Notes: a model not told the origin generated them from the letters alone. Counted from the stretch's first letter, positions 51,468 through 62,146 are shown. The stretch: 64,000 nt of DNA from an uncultured Oscillospiraceae bacterium (GCA_934446455.1 CAKSEE010000002.1:65635-129634), one strand, 5' to 3'. Made by a program: numbers and translations.

Positions 51468-52165
51468 TGGAGAGAATACCGTATATTATTGAGCAGTTTT
51501 CCGCAGCGGGAATAACTGTTGATGAGCAGAAGGCTGAAAAGCTCGATAAGCTCTGCGAATTCATGGTTGAATACAATAAAAATGTGAATCTCACCTCAAT
51601 TACGGAGTTTACTGAGGTGGTTGTAAAGCATTTTGTGGACAGCGTTCTTCCGTTTACGATGTTTGAGCTTAAAGAGAATGCATCGTTTATTGATGTAGGC
51701 ACGGGCGCGGGTTTTCCGTCACTTCCGCTGCTGATCTGCCGCCACGACCTTAAGGGGACGCTCTGCGACAGCCTTAACAAGCGGTGCGTATATCTTGAAA
51801 AGGCGTGTGAACACATTGACATAAAGGCGCGTATCGTTCACGCGAGAAGCGAAGAGCTTGGAAGAAAAGAACGTGAGTGCTATGACGTGGCGTGCGCAAG
51901 GGCTGTGGCTGCTCTGCCGATGCTTACTGAATACTGCCTGCCGTTTGTTAAGGTTGGCGGAACGTTTGCTGCGCTTAAGTCGGTTAATGAGGACGCCGTA
52001 AATGCTGAGAGTGCAATAAAGCTGCTTGGGGGAAAGCTCTCCGAGGTTCGGGATTATTCGCTTCCAAATGGCGACGCAAGACGGCTTGTATTGATAAAAA
52101 AAGTATCGCAAACCCCGACAAAATACCCGAGAACCTCTGCAAATATTGCAAAAAGGCCGCTGTAA
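51467..52165 (+). CDS. rsmG: 16S rRNA (guanine527-N7)-methyltransferase RsmG
   Basis: The ATG at 51467 follows GGGAGG and overlaps the mnmG stop by one base. The product is 232 residues. S-adenosylmethionine-binding FIDVGTGAGFPSLPL is clear, with the upstream NLTSI segment and later CARAVAALPMLTEYC. It methylates G527 of 16S rRNA. Confidence 0.96.
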   Translation: MERIPYIIEQFSAAGITVDEQKAEKLDKLCEFMVEYNKNVNLTSITEFTEVVVKHFVDSVLPFTMFELKENASFIDVGTGAGFPSLPLLICRHDLKGTLCDSLNKRCVYLEKACEHIDIKARIVHARSEELGRKERECYDVACARAVAALPMLTEYCLPFVKVGGTFAALKSVNEDAVNAESAIKLLGGKLSEVRDYSLPNGDARRLVLIKKVSQTPTKYPRTSANIAKRPL

Positions 52166-52178
52166 TGCGGCTTTTTTT
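52151..52178 (+). terminator. Terminator overlapping the rsmG stop
   Basis: GCCGC pairs with GCGGC, flanked by AAAA and seven T. The stop codon lies in the loop. Confidence 0.75.
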
Positions 52179-52291
52179 GTTGACTGATGAAGAATGATGA
52201 CGGGAAATGCGAAAAATACTTGTGGATATTATTTCCTTTTAGTGGTATAATGGAACTAAAGAAAGAAGCCCCACTACAGAAAGGAAGTATT

Positions 52292-53113
52292 ATGAACGGA
52301 ATATTCAAACCAAAGGAAAAAAGTATACAGCGCGTTGTTGCACTTGAAATATCGCTGTTAAGACCGAATCGTTCGCAGCCGCGCAGGGAATTTGACGAAT
52401 CGGCGCTTATGTCGCTGTCTGAGAGCATTAAGGAAAACGGCATAATTCAGCCTATTTGCGTTAGAAAAAACGGCGCGCTCTATGAGATTATAAGCGGTGA
52501 ACGCAGAACGCGCGCGGCTAAGCTCGCAGGGCTGGCAGAGGTGCCGTGCATTATCATGGAAGCAGACGATGAACGTTCGGCTGTGCTGGCTCTTATAGAG
52601 AATATTCAGCGCTGTGACCTCGGCTTTTTTGAAGAAGCGCTTGCAATTGAAAAGTTGATCTCGGTTTATGGGCTTACACAGGAACAGGCGGCGGAAAGAC
52701 TTGGAAAGGCTCAGTCAACTATTGCAAATAAGCTTAGGCTGCTGCGATTTACTGACGCTGAAAGGCGTCTGATGATAGGCGCTAATCTTTCTGAAAGGCA
52801 GGCGCGGGCACTTATCCGAATCTCTGACGACAGCAAGCGGGTAAAAGCTCTTGAAAAGGTAGCAGCGCGCGGTCTTAATCTTGAGCAGACGGAAGCCCTT
52901 GTTAATGAGGTGCTTGCAGGCGAGGAGAAACAGGAGAAAAAAGCGCGCGAGGATAAATTCAAGCAGCTTTTTCCAAAACCACCTCGCCTTTATATGAATT
53001 CTATCAACAAGCTGATCCGACAAATCAAAGACGCGGATATTCCATGTGTTACATCTTCGGGCGCGGTGGACGGATATTACGAGTACATAATTCGTTTTCC
53101 CATAGCTAAATAA
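52292..53113 (+). CDS. noc: Noc-type ParB paralogue (nucleoid occlusion)
   Basis: The ATG at 52292 follows AAAGGAAG; the longer frame from 52187 starts before the promoter. An extended -10 TGGTATAAT lies at 52243-52251. The product is 273 residues. The ParB N-terminal CTP-binding fold shows ISGERRTRAAKLAG and ALIENIQRCDL, then a helix-turn-helix (TQEQAAERLGKAQSTIANKL). Its position after rsmG and before parA is that of noc in Bacillus. It likely binds sites related to parS and blocks division over DNA. True ParB is encoded further on, which is why this copy is called Noc. Confidence 0.88.
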   Translation: MNGIFKPKEKSIQRVVALEISLLRPNRSQPRREFDESALMSLSESIKENGIIQPICVRKNGALYEIISGERRTRAAKLAGLAEVPCIIMEADDERSAVLALIENIQRCDLGFFEEALAIEKLISVYGLTQEQAAERLGKAQSTIANKLRLLRFTDAERRLMIGANLSERQARALIRISDDSKRVKALEKVAARGLNLEQTEALVNEVLAGEEKQEKKAREDKFKQLFPKPPRLYMNSINKLIRQIKDADIPCVTSSGAVDGYYEYIIRFPIAK

Positions 53114-53116
53114 CCC

Positions 53117-53170
53117 TGTTCCACGTGGAACATCCTGACGAAGTGTGTCGAAAGGTGTTCCACGTGGAAC
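53117..53170. promoter_or_regulatory. parS-like palindromes 2 and 3
   Basis: TGTTCCACGTGGAACA at 53117-53132 and TGTTCCACGTGGAAC at 53156-53170, 39 bp apart, between noc and parA. The parA extended -10 TGTTATAAT (53228-53236) follows. Confidence 0.88.
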
Positions 53171-53266
53171 TTTTTTGCGAAAATATCATGAAAATTGAGA
53201 AAAGGGCTTTATTTTTTCTATAAGGTGTGTTATAATATAAGAAGCTATGAGAAAAGGGGGAGAAAA

Positions 53267-54058
53267 ATGAGCATTGTCATAGGAGTTGTCAACCAGAAAG
53301 GTGGTGTTGGCAAAACAACAACGGCTGTCAACGTTGCAGCGGGACTTGGCACACTCGGAAAAAAGGTGCTGCTGATAGACTTTGACCCGCAGGGTAACTC
53401 AACAACGGGCTTTGGAATAAAGAAAAAAACTCTCGATGTGACTACATATGAGGTAATCGCGGGTGAACGACGTCCACAGGAAGCAATAATCGAAACGCGC
53501 TACAAGAATGTTTCGATAATGCCGGCAACAAAGGAACTCTGCAATGCCGAGCAGGAGCTTTTCGGCATGGAAGAGAAAAGCAAGCAGCTTAAAAAGGCAA
53601 TATTGCAGATTCGTGGGGATTACGACATAATAATTGTGGACTGTCTGCCGTCGCTTGGAATACTTGCGACAAACGCGCTTGTGGCGTGCGATACGATAAT
53701 CGTGCCGATGGTTTGCGAGCATTTCGCGCTTGAGGGACTTGCACAGCTCATGCAGACGGTAAAAACAGCAAAGAGAAAAGCAAACCCAGACCTTACAATA
53801 ATGGGTATCGTGTTTACCATGCTGGATAAGCGCCTGCTTAAGAGCAACGAAATAATGTACGATATAAAGCGCAGCTTTGACAGCAAGGTGCTGTTCAAGA
53901 CGGAGATTCCGCGAAACGTGCGTATATCAGAGGCACAGGCTGCGGGCGAGCCGATAATCTACTTTGATAAGTCGTCAAAGGGTGCGGACGCATACAAGCG
54001 CCTTTCAAAGGAGATACTTGAACGCTGCCGTGAAATGGAGAGTGAAAATGGCAACTAG
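53267..54058 (+). CDS. parA: Chromosome-partitioning ATPase ParA (Soj)
   Basis: The ATG at 53267 follows GGGGGAG; 53195 has no site. The product is 263 residues. Deviant Walker A QKGGVGKTTT, then FDPQGN and VDCLPSLG. It drives origin segregation with ParB and modulates DnaA in Bacillus. It overlaps parB by 11 bp. Confidence 0.97.
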   Translation: MSIVIGVVNQKGGVGKTTTAVNVAAGLGTLGKKVLLIDFDPQGNSTTGFGIKKKTLDVTTYEVIAGERRPQEAIIETRYKNVSIMPATKELCNAEQELFGMEEKSKQLKKAILQIRGDYDIIIVDCLPSLGILATNALVACDTIIVPMVCEHFALEGLAQLMQTVKTAKRKANPDLTIMGIVFTMLDKRLLKSNEIMYDIKRSFDSKVLFKTEIPRNVRISEAQAAGEPIIYFDKSSKGADAYKRLSKEILERCREMESENGN

Positions 54059-54905
54059 AAAGACAAAGAGCAGTCTTGACGCACTGTTTGATGATAACGA
54101 CATAGAGAACGCAGAGGGTCTTACAACAGTAAGACTGAGCAGCGTTGAGCCGAACAAGGCGCAGCCCCGCAAGGATTTTGACAGCGAGAGCCTTGCACAG
54201 CTTGCGGATTCGATAAACAAGCACGGCATTTTGCAGCCGCTTATTGTGCGTTCGCTGCCGTCGGGCGGATATCAGATAATTGCGGGTGAACGCCGCTGGC
54301 GCGCCGCAAAGATGGCAGGTCTGTCAGAGGTGCCGGTGGTTGTACGCGACGACCTCAAGGACGAGCAGATAATGCAGGTAGCGCTTATAGAGAACCTGCA
54401 GCGTGAGAATCTCAACCCGCTTGAAGAAGCGCTCGGCTACAAGGAACTGATGGATAACTACCACATGACGCAGGAGGAGCTTTCGCAGGCAATAGGCAAG
54501 GCGCGTTCTACGATAGCAAACAGCGTTTCGCTGCTGTCGCTGCCGAATGGAGTAAAGAAGCTGCTTGAAAGCGGCGAGCTTTCGGCGGGGCACTGCAAGG
54601 CGCTTAAGGCAATAAGCGACCCCGCGCTTATGACGGAGCTTGCAAACAAAGCGGCGCAGGGCGAGCTTTCGGTGCGGCAGGTGGAACAGATAGCTAAGCG
54701 CGAAGCAAAACGCCTTGAGGAGGCGTCCCGCACAAGGGAAATAAAACCGCGCGCGACATACTACACCGAGGTTGAGGTGAGCCTGGCTGAGCAGCTTGGC
54801 ACAAAGGTTAAGATTTCCGAGGGAAAAAGAGGCAGTACGCTTCAGATATGCTTTGAGGACGAAGAACAGCTTAAAGGCATATTGAAGCATTTTATACAAG
54901 AATGA
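54048..54905 (+). CDS. parB: Chromosome-partitioning protein ParB (Spo0J)
   Basis: The ATG at 54048 follows GGAGAG inside the parA end. The product is 285 residues. [13 protein letters not shown] and [17 protein letters not shown] form the CTP-binding clamp; [20 protein letters not shown] forms the DNA-reading helix-turn-helix, and a C-terminal dimerisation domain follows. It loads at the parS sites found at 49.5 and 53.1 kb. Confidence 0.97.
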   Translation: MATRKTKSSLDALFDDNDIENAEGLTTVRLSSVEPNKAQPRKDFDSESLAQLADSINKHGILQPLIVRSLPSGGYQIIAGERRWRAAKMAGLSEVPVVVRDDLKDEQIMQVALIENLQRENLNPLEEALGYKELMDNYHMTQEELSQAIGKARSTIANSVSLLSLPNGVKKLLESGELSAGHCKALKAISDPALMTELANKAAQGELSVRQVEQIAKREAKRLEEASRTREIKPRATYYTEVEVSLAEQLGTKVKISEGKRGSTLQICFEDEEQLKGILKHFIQE

Positions 54906-54921
54906 AAAGGAAGGCAGAAAA

Positions 54922-56199
54922 ATGATAGACATTAAGTTTTTAAGAGAAAACCCCGACGTTGTAAAGGAAAATATCAAAAAGAAGTTTCAGGACGCAAAGC
55001 TTCCGCTTGTTGACGAGGTAATTGAGCTTGACGCCAAGCTTCGCCAGACAAAGCAGCGCGTTGAGTCGCTGCGCGCGGACAGAAACCGCATATCCAAGGA
55101 GATAGGCGCGTTTATGGCAAAGGGTGAGAAGGACAAGGCTGAGGAAGCAAAGGCTAAGGTAAAGGAGTTCTCCGACGAGGAGGCTGCGCTTGATAAGCTT
55201 GAGGCGGAGCTTGACGAAAAAATCACCAAGATAATGATGACCATTCCGAACATTATCGACCCGACCGTCCCGATAGGAAAGGACGACAGTGAGAATGTTG
55301 AGATAACCCGCTATGGCGAGCCTGTTGTGCCCGATTTCGAGGTACCCTATCACACCGAGATTATGGAGCGCCTTAACGGTATCGACCTTGACAGCGCAAG
55401 AAAGGTTGCGGGCAACGGCTTCTACTATCTTATGGGCGACATTGCGCGCCTGCACTCCGCTGTTATCTCATATGCAAGGGACTTTATGATTGACAGGGGC
55501 TTCACCTACTGCGTACCGCCCTTTATGATAAGAAGCAACGTTGTAACGGGCGTTATGTCCTTTGCTGAAATGGACGCCATGATGTACAAGATAGAGGGCG
55601 AGGACCTTTACCTTATCGGCACGAGCGAGCATTCCATGATAGGCAAGTTTATTGACACGATACTTGACGAAAACACCCTGCCGAGAACGCTCACGAGCTA
55701 CTCTCCCTGCTTCCGCAAGGAAAAGGGCGCGCACGGCATTGAGGAGCGCGGCGTTTACCGTATCCACCAGTTTGAGAAGCAGGAAATGATAGTTGTCTGC
55801 AAGCCTGAGGATTCCAAGATGTGGTTCGACAAGCTCTGGCAGAACACCGTTGACCTGTTCAGAAGCATGGATATCCCCGTAAGGACGATAGAGTGCTGCT
55901 CGGGCGACCTTGCAGACCTTAAGGTAAAGAGCTACGACGTTGAGGCGTGGTCTCCCAGACAGAAGAAGTATTTCGAGGTAGGCAGCTGCTCTAACCTTGG
56001 CGACGCACAGGCGCGCAGACTTAAGATTCGTGTAAACGGCGAAAAGGGCAAGTATTTTGCACACACGCTCAACAACACCGTTGTAGCGCCGCCCAGAATG
56101 CTTATAGCGTTCCTTGAGAACAATCTTAATTCGGACGGCACAATCAGCATTCCCGAGGTTCTCAGACCTTACATGGGCGGTAAAGACCACATTGGCTAA
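54922..56199 (+). CDS. serS: Seryl-tRNA synthetase
   Basis: 425 residues, 16 bp after parB. An N-terminal coiled-coil arm (to about residue 105) is followed by the class II core: motif 2 SPCFRKEKGAHGIEERGVYR with IHQFEKQEM, and motif 3 within HTLNNTVVAPPRMLIAFLEN. In motif 3 the sequence is NNTVVAPPR rather than the common NGSGLAVGR. The GGAAGG before the ATG is good. It charges tRNA-Ser. Confidence 0.96.
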   Translation: MIDIKFLRENPDVVKENIKKKFQDAKLPLVDEVIELDAKLRQTKQRVESLRADRNRISKEIGAFMAKGEKDKAEEAKAKVKEFSDEEAALDKLEAELDEKITKIMMTIPNIIDPTVPIGKDDSENVEITRYGEPVVPDFEVPYHTEIMERLNGIDLDSARKVAGNGFYYLMGDIARLHSAVISYARDFMIDRGFTYCVPPFMIRSNVVTGVMSFAEMDAMMYKIEGEDLYLIGTSEHSMIGKFIDTILDENTLPRTLTSYSPCFRKEKGAHGIEERGVYRIHQFEKQEMIVVCKPEDSKMWFDKLWQNTVDLFRSMDIPVRTIECCSGDLADLKVKSYDVEAWSPRQKKYFEVGSCSNLGDAQARRLKIRVNGEKGKYFAHTLNNTVVAPPRMLIAFLENNLNSDGTISIPEVLRPYMGGKDHIG

Positions 56200-56215
56200 G
56201 ATATAGTGAAAAAAA

Positions 56216-56278
56216 GGCAGGATATAACAGACTGTAGTATTTTAATGATATTGTGCGGTCTGTTTATCCTGCCGTTTT
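56216..56278 (+). terminator. Terminator after serS
   Basis: GGCAGGATA and AACAGAC pair with GTCTGTT and ATCCTGCC (one bulge) around a 24-base loop, followed by GTTTT. Confidence 0.8.
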
Positions 56279-56312
56279 CACAATACAGACAGAAGAACGG
56301 AGTATAAACCAA

Positions 56313-57014
<702 letters not shown>

Positions 57015-57026
57015 AGGGGTAGAGTC

Positions 57027-60000
57027 TTGAAAGCGATAACAAAGAACATTTTCAGGGAGATATCCCACACAAAAAGCAGATTTTTGTCGCTCTTTACGAT
57101 ATGCGCAATAGGCGTGGGCTTTTTCAGCGGCGTGCGCGCAACGGGCGATGACATGAAGCGCACCGCGGACGATTACTACGACGAGCACAGGCTTTTCGAC
57201 CTGCGCGTGCTTTCAACCTTAGGGCTGACTGACGGCGACGTTGAGGCGATAAACGCTCTTGGCGGTGTGCAGGCGTACCCCTCGAAATACACCGACCTTG
57301 CGCTTTATAAGGACGAGGCGGAGTATATAACCCGCGTTTACTCCATGAACAGCGGCGAGGTAAACGCCATAGATCTTAAAGAGGGCAGAATGCCCGAAGC
57401 GGATGACGAGTGCCTTATAAGCATAAACAAGCTGCGCGAGGGTATAGGCATAGGCGACACGATACGTCTTTCCGATATTTCCGGAGCGGACGAGTTTCCG
57501 CTTGAGCGCACTGAATACAGGATAGTCGGCACTTACGACACGCCGATGTATATCTCAATAACGCAGCGCGGCAGCACGAATATCGGCGACGGCGCGATAG
57601 ACGCGTTCCTGCTTGTTACAGAGAGTAATTTTAAGCAAGAGGTATACACGGAGATATATGTAACGTCGGACGAGCTGAGAGCCATGCAGAGCTATTCCGT
57701 CGAATACGAGAACCTGCGCGGCGAGATATCCGACAGACTTGAAGCGCTCGGGCATGACCGCAGCGACATTCGCTACGACGAGGTTGTGGGCGAGGCGCTC
57801 GACAAGATAGCCGATGGCGAGCGCGAGCTTGAACAGGCGCGCACAGACGGCGAAAAGGAGCTTGCCGACGCAAAGCAGAAGCTTACGGACGCAGCCGCCG
57901 AAATAACCAACGGCGAAAAGCAGCTTGAAGAAGCGCGCGCGCAGCTTGAAGAGGGCGCGCAGGGGCTTTCCGACGGCGAAAGCGAGCTTGAAAAGGCAAA
58001 GCAGGAGCTTGACGAGGGCTGGGCGAGCCTTTCCGAAAACGAGCAGAAACTCAAAGACGCGCGCGCACAGCTTGACGAGGCAAAGCGGCAGGTAGACGAG
58101 GGCGCGCAGCAGCTTGAACAGGCGCGCACGCAGCTTGATGAAAGTAAACAGGAGCTTGACGAGGGTCAACGGCAGATTGACGAAAAGAGCGCAGAGCTTA
58201 CTGCGGGCAGAGCGCAGCTGGAGCAGGCGCGCACTCAATATAACGAGGGCAAGCAGCAGTACGAGCAGGCAAAGGCGAAGTATGACGAGGGCAGGACGCA
58301 GCTTGAGCAGTCAGAGAGTGAACTATCCGCGGCGGAGAGCAGTCTTGAACAGGCAGAATTGTTATACGGTAAGGATAATCCACTTGTTATTCAACAGCGC
58401 GGAGAGCTTGAAGCAGCGAAAACGCTATTAGCGCAAAAGCGCACCGAGCTTGAACAGGCGGGCGCAATACTTGAACAGACGAGCGCTCAGCTTGACGAAG
58501 CGGAAAAGCAGCTTACCGAAAACGAAGCAAAGCTTGCCGATGGCGAGGCGCAGATAGCCGCGGCGCAGGCGCAGCTTGACGATGGGCGCGCGCAGTATGA
58601 GAGCGGATACGCGCAGTATAAGCAGGCGCTTGCCGATTACGAAAAGGGCAGGGCGGAGTATCTTGACGGAGAAAAGGAATATGAGGACGGCTTATCGCAG
58701 CTTAACGAGGGCAGAAAGCAGCTCGAAGAGGGTCAGGCGGAATATGACGAGGGCTGCGCGACTCTTGCAGAAAAGCGTGAGGAATATAACAAGGGCGCTG
58801 CGGACTACGAGGAGGGCGTAAAGAAGCTTTCCGACGCAAAGGAGCAGTACGCTGAGGGAATATCGGACTATAACGACGGCGAGGAAACATTCCACACGGA
58901 AATAGCGGACGCGGAGAAAAAGCTTGCAGACGCGCGCCGCGAGGTAGAGGACGCAGGAGAAGCAAAGTGGTACGTTTTCACGCGGGACGACAATGTGGGC
59001 TACGCTGAATACGATAGCAATTCGCAGCGTATTGACAGGATAGCCGCGATATTCCCGGTGTTCTTTCTGCTTGTGGCGGCGCTTGTGTGCCTTACAACCA
59101 TGTCGCGCATGGTGGAGGAGCAGCGCACGCAGACGGGTACGCTTAAGGCGCTCGGCTACTCAAACGGCGCGGTAATGCGGCACTACATGAGCTACGCGGT
59201 GTCTGCCGCAGCTGCGGGAAGTGTTATCGGAGCGTTTATTGGGTGCTTTATATTCCCGTTTGTAATAATCTTTGCATATTCCATGATGTATAATATCACA
59301 AAAATACACTTTCTGTTATCACCATGTAACATTCTGATGTCAGTAGGCTCAATGGTAGCGGCTATAACGCTCACGGTTTTCTTCTCGTGCAAAAAGTCGC
59401 TTGCGGAAACGCCCGCCTCGCTCATGCGCCCCAAAGCCCCGAAGGCGGGCAAGCGCGTGTTCCTGGAACGCATAGGCTTCATCTGGAACAACATGGGCTT
59501 TTTCGGCAAGGTTTCGGGCAGAAACCTGTTCAGATACAAGCGGCGTATGTTTATGACGGTTGTTGGCATAGCGGGCTGCACGGCGCTGTCGCTTACGGGC
59601 TTTGGGCTTAAGGACAGTATTTCGGATATAGTAGCCTTACAGTATAATAATATATATAAATACAGCGGGTATTTGGCTGTGGAGAGCGATATCACCGAAA
59701 GCGGGCTTGAAAGCGTATACGCGGACCTTGCGGAATACGACCCGCAGACCGTTCACACACGCGCGCTGATAAAGCAGTACAGCACCTCGGGCGCGGACGG
59801 CAGCGCGCAGTGCTATGTCACGGCGGTTGAGGACGCGGAGATATTCGAGGGCATGGTGGATCTGCACGAGCGCAAAACGGGCGAGAAGCTCACGCTCTCC
59901 GACGGCGCTGTTATTACCGAAAAGCTGGCAAAGCTGCTTGGAGTAAGCCGCGGCGATGAAATAACCGTAAAGATATCCGACAGCAGCACCGCAAGCGTGC

Positions 60001-60638
60001 GTGTAGCGGGAATAACCGAGCATTACGCGAGTCACTACCTTTACCTTACGCAGGCGCAGTACGAGGAGGCGTTCGGCGCTGCGCCCGAATACAACATAAT
60101 ATACTTTGAAAACGGTGTTTCGGACGACGAGGCAGCGCAGGACGCATTCTGCGAGAAAATGCTGAAAAACGACGAGGTTCTGAGCGTTATGATGAAGTAC
60201 AGCGCTTCGGAAACGTTCACGGACATGATGAAGATACTCGACCTTGTAATAGTGGTGCTTATCGTGTCTGCGGGCGCGCTTGCGTTCGTTGTGCTGTATA
60301 ACCTAACAAACGTAAATATTACCGAGCGTATACGCGAGATAGCAACGCTTAAGGTGCTGGGATTCTACGACAGAGAGGTTGCGAGCTACGTTTTCAGGGA
60401 GAATATTATACTGTCTGTTATGGGAGCGCTTGCAGGGCTTCTTCTCGGGAGGTGGCTGTGCGGATTTGTGGTAACGACCGCGGAAATAGACGAGGTTATG
60501 TTCGGCAGGAGCGTGCATTTTCCGTCGTATATATGGGCTTTTCTGATTACAGTGGCGTTCTCGCTGCTGATAAATCTGCTTATGACGAGAACGCTCAGGC
60601 GCATAAGCATGGTGGAATCGCTCAAATCCGTTGAGTGA
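57027..60638 (+). CDS. FtsX-like permease with a 390-residue extracellular coiled coil
   Basis: A 1203-residue protein from a TTG start with AAAGGGG upstream. One membrane helix lies near the N-terminus (FLSLFTICAIGVGFF), then an extracellular MacB-like domain. From about 255 to 645 there is an almost unbroken heptad-repeat rod of the type EQARTQLDESKQELDEGQRQ, as in YhgE/Pip-like proteins. A three-helix FtsX domain follows (FPVFFLLVAALVCLTTM onward), then a second extracellular domain and a second FtsX domain near the C-terminus (LVIVVLIVSAGALAFVVLYN). It pairs with the upstream ATPase. Function might be envelope sensing, hydrolase control or export. Confidence 0.9.
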   Translation: MKAITKNIFREISHTKSRFLSLFTICAIGVGFFSGVRATGDDMKRTADDYYDEHRLFDLRVLSTLGLTDGDVEAINALGGVQAYPSKYTDLALYKDEAEYITRVYSMNSGEVNAIDLKEGRMPEADDECLISINKLREGIGIGDTIRLSDISGADEFPLERTEYRIVGTYDTPMYISITQRGSTNIGDGAIDAFLLVTESNFKQEVYTEIYVTSDELRAMQSYSVEYENLRGEISDRLEALGHDRSDIRYDEVVGEALDKIADGERELEQARTDGEKELADAKQKLTDAAAEITNGEKQLEEARAQLEEGAQGLSDGESELEKAKQELDEGWASLSENEQKLKDARAQLDEAKRQVDEGAQQLEQARTQLDESKQELDEGQRQIDEKSAELTAGRAQLEQARTQYNEGKQQYEQAKAKYDEGRTQLEQSESELSAAESSLEQAELLYGKDNPLVIQQRGELEAAKTLLAQKRTELEQAGAILEQTSAQLDEAEKQLTENEAKLADGEAQIAAAQAQLDDGRAQYESGYAQYKQALADYEKGRAEYLDGEKEYEDGLSQLNEGRKQLEEGQAEYDEGCATLAEKREEYNKGAADYEEGVKKLSDAKEQYAEGISDYNDGEETFHTEIADAEKKLADARREVEDAGEAKWYVFTRDDNVGYAEYDSNSQRIDRIAAIFPVFFLLVAALVCLTTMSRMVEEQRTQTGTLKALGYSNGAVMRHYMSYAVSAAAAGSVIGAFIGCFIFPFVIIFAYSMMYNITKIHFLLSPCNILMSVGSMVAAITLTVFFSCKKSLAETPASLMRPKAPKAGKRVFLERIGFIWNNMGFFGKVSGRNLFRYKRRMFMTVVGIAGCTALSLTGFGLKDSISDIVALQYNNIYKYSGYLAVESDITESGLESVYADLAEYDPQTVHTRALIKQYSTSGADGSAQCYVTAVEDAEIFEGMVDLHERKTGEKLTLSDGAVITEKLAKLLGVSRGDEITVKISDSSTASVRVAGITEHYASHYLYLTQAQYEEAFGAAPEYNIIYFENGVSDDEAAQDAFCEKMLKNDEVLSVMMKYSASETFTDMMKILDLVIVVLIVSAGALAFVVLYNLTNVNITERIREIATLKVLGFYDREVASYVFRENIILSVMGALAGLLLGRWLCGFVVTTAEIDEVMFGRSVHFPSYIWAFLITVAFSLLINLLMTRTLRRISMVESLKSVE

Positions 60639-60704
60639 TGATTGTTGAAAGTGCGTTTTTTGTTGAAAGTTTCGGAGCGTTCCGAAGAAAACAGGGGAGA
60701 AAAA

Positions 60705-61634
60705 ATGATAGAGAGCATAGTAAAGGCGAAACTGCCCGCAGACGAGGAGCTTAATATCCTGCGAAACAGGCTTGTTGGCGGCACGGGAAAAAAGCGCGCC
60801 GCAATCGTAACGGGGCTGCACGGCGACGAGCTTGAGGGGCAGTACGTCTGCTTTGAACTGGTGCGCAGGCTCACCGCGGGCATATCCTGCCTTAACGGCA
60901 CGGTGGACGTATACCCGTCAGTAAACCCGCTTGGCATGGAGAGCGTAACGCGCGCCGTGCCGATGTCGGGACTTGACATGAACAAGGTGTTCCCGGGGTC
61001 TGAAACGGGCGCCATTGCGGAGCGCGTTGCGGCGGAGCTTGTGCGCGACATAAGCGGCGCGGACGTCTGTATAGACATTCACGCGAGCAATATATTCATA
61101 CGCGAGGTACCGCAGGTGCGCATAAGCGTTGAAAACAGTTCTCACCTGCTGCGCTATGCAAAGCTTCTCAACACCGACTTTGTGTGGGTGCACGACTCAA
61201 ACGCGGTCGGCGAGGGTTCCCTTGCGCAGACGCTCAATAAAATCGGCGTGCCGACGCTTGTTATAGAAATGGGCGTGGGACAGCGCATAACAAAGGAGTA
61301 CTGCGAGCAGCTTATCAAGGGTATATTCCGCCTGCTTGCGGATATGGGCATATGGACGGGCGAAACTGAGGCGGTATCTCACCCCATGGTTTCAACGGAC
61401 GGCGCTGTAAAGGTCATACACGCGGGCGAAAGCGGTATTTTCATTCCGTCCGCAGAACACAATATGTGGGTGAGCCGCGGCGCTGTTATCGGGGAGATAG
61501 TCACTCCTGTAAGCGGCACGGTAGAGCAGGAGATAACAGCGCCCTCTGACGGGCTGATATTCTCACTGCGGGAGTACCCCATAGTATATGAGGGCAGCGT
61601 TATCGCCCGCATTCTCAGCATGGGCGAGGAGTGA
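60705..61634 (+). CDS. M14-family metallo-deacylase (AstE/AspA-like)
   Basis: The ATG at 60705 follows GGGGAG; in-frame 60642 has no site. The product is 309 residues. Zinc ligands are His39 and Glu42 in GLHGDELEG and His near 136 in DIHAS, with GLDMNKVFPG as the arginine-type binding segment. The C-terminal 90 residues are beta-rich (GAVIGEIVTPVSGTVEQEIT), as in succinylglutamate desuccinylase/aspartoacylase relatives. It should remove an N-acyl group or a C-terminal residue from a small substrate in the cytoplasm. It follows the FtsX gene by about 66 bp. Confidence 0.88.
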   Translation: MIESIVKAKLPADEELNILRNRLVGGTGKKRAAIVTGLHGDELEGQYVCFELVRRLTAGISCLNGTVDVYPSVNPLGMESVTRAVPMSGLDMNKVFPGSETGAIAERVAAELVRDISGADVCIDIHASNIFIREVPQVRISVENSSHLLRYAKLLNTDFVWVHDSNAVGEGSLAQTLNKIGVPTLVIEMGVGQRITKEYCEQLIKGIFRLLADMGIWTGETEAVSHPMVSTDGAVKVIHAGESGIFIPSAEHNMWVSRGAVIGEIVTPVSGTVEQEITAPSDGLIFSLREYPIVYEGSVIARILSMGEE

Positions 61635-61643
61635 TAATAGCTC

Positions 61644-61672
61644 TTGACTAATTCAAAAAAATGTGGTAAAAT
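61644..61672 (+). promoter_or_regulatory. Promoter of DtxR-type regulator
   Basis: TTGACT, 17 bases, TAAAAT with a preceding TGG (extended). Confidence 0.7.
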
Positions 61673-61745
61673 TAAACTGTAACCGCCATTCTGTTCTACG
61701 GGGACAGCAATGTCGGCTTTCACATAATCGGAAAGGCGGCGCTTA

Positions 61746-62132
61746 ATGAAAGACAGAATTTTTGAATCAAAGGAAAACTACCTTGAAACCATACTCGTGC
61801 TTTACAACAGGAACGGCGAGGTGCGCTCCGTTGATATCGCGACGGAAATGGAGTTCTCAAAGCCGAGCGTAAGCGTTGCCATGAAGAACCTGCGCGAAGA
61901 GGGCTGCATCAACGTTGACAAGAACGGCTACATCACCCTTACCGACAAAGGCAGAGAGATAGCCGACAGAGTTTACGAGCGCCATGTTCTTTTCACCGAC
62001 TGGCTCACGTCCATGGGCGTTCCCAAGGACATTGCCGCAGAGGACGCCTGCCGCATAGAGCACTGCATAAGCGCGGAGAGTTTTGAGGCGATAAAGGGAT
62101 TTGTAAGCAGGTATGGCGGGGATCTCACCTGA
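61746..62132 (+). CDS. Short DtxR/MntR-family metal-dependent repressor
   Basis: 128 residues. The winged helix is clear (MEFSKPSVSVAMKNLREEGC, then INVDKNGYITLTDKG), followed by the metal-binding and dimerisation helices with His and Glu/Asp residues (RHVLF, AAEDACRIEHCISAE). There is no C-terminal SH3-like domain, as in MntR. No metal transporter is adjacent, so the regulon is elsewhere. Upstream GGAAAGG is distant from the ATG. Confidence 0.88.
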   Translation: MKDRIFESKENYLETILVLYNRNGEVRSVDIATEMEFSKPSVSVAMKNLREEGCINVDKNGYITLTDKGREIADRVYERHVLFTDWLTSMGVPKDIAAEDACRIEHCISAESFEAIKGFVSRYGGDLT

Positions 62133-62146
62133 TATAACAAAATATA

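Noticed and set aside
57780..58970. DNA tandem repeat array or CRISPR-like repeats
   Set aside because: The periodicity comes from coding heptads (EQARxQLDEG type) and the units vary. No constant repeat-spacer pattern is present, and no CRISPR array or cas gene was seen anywhere in the window.
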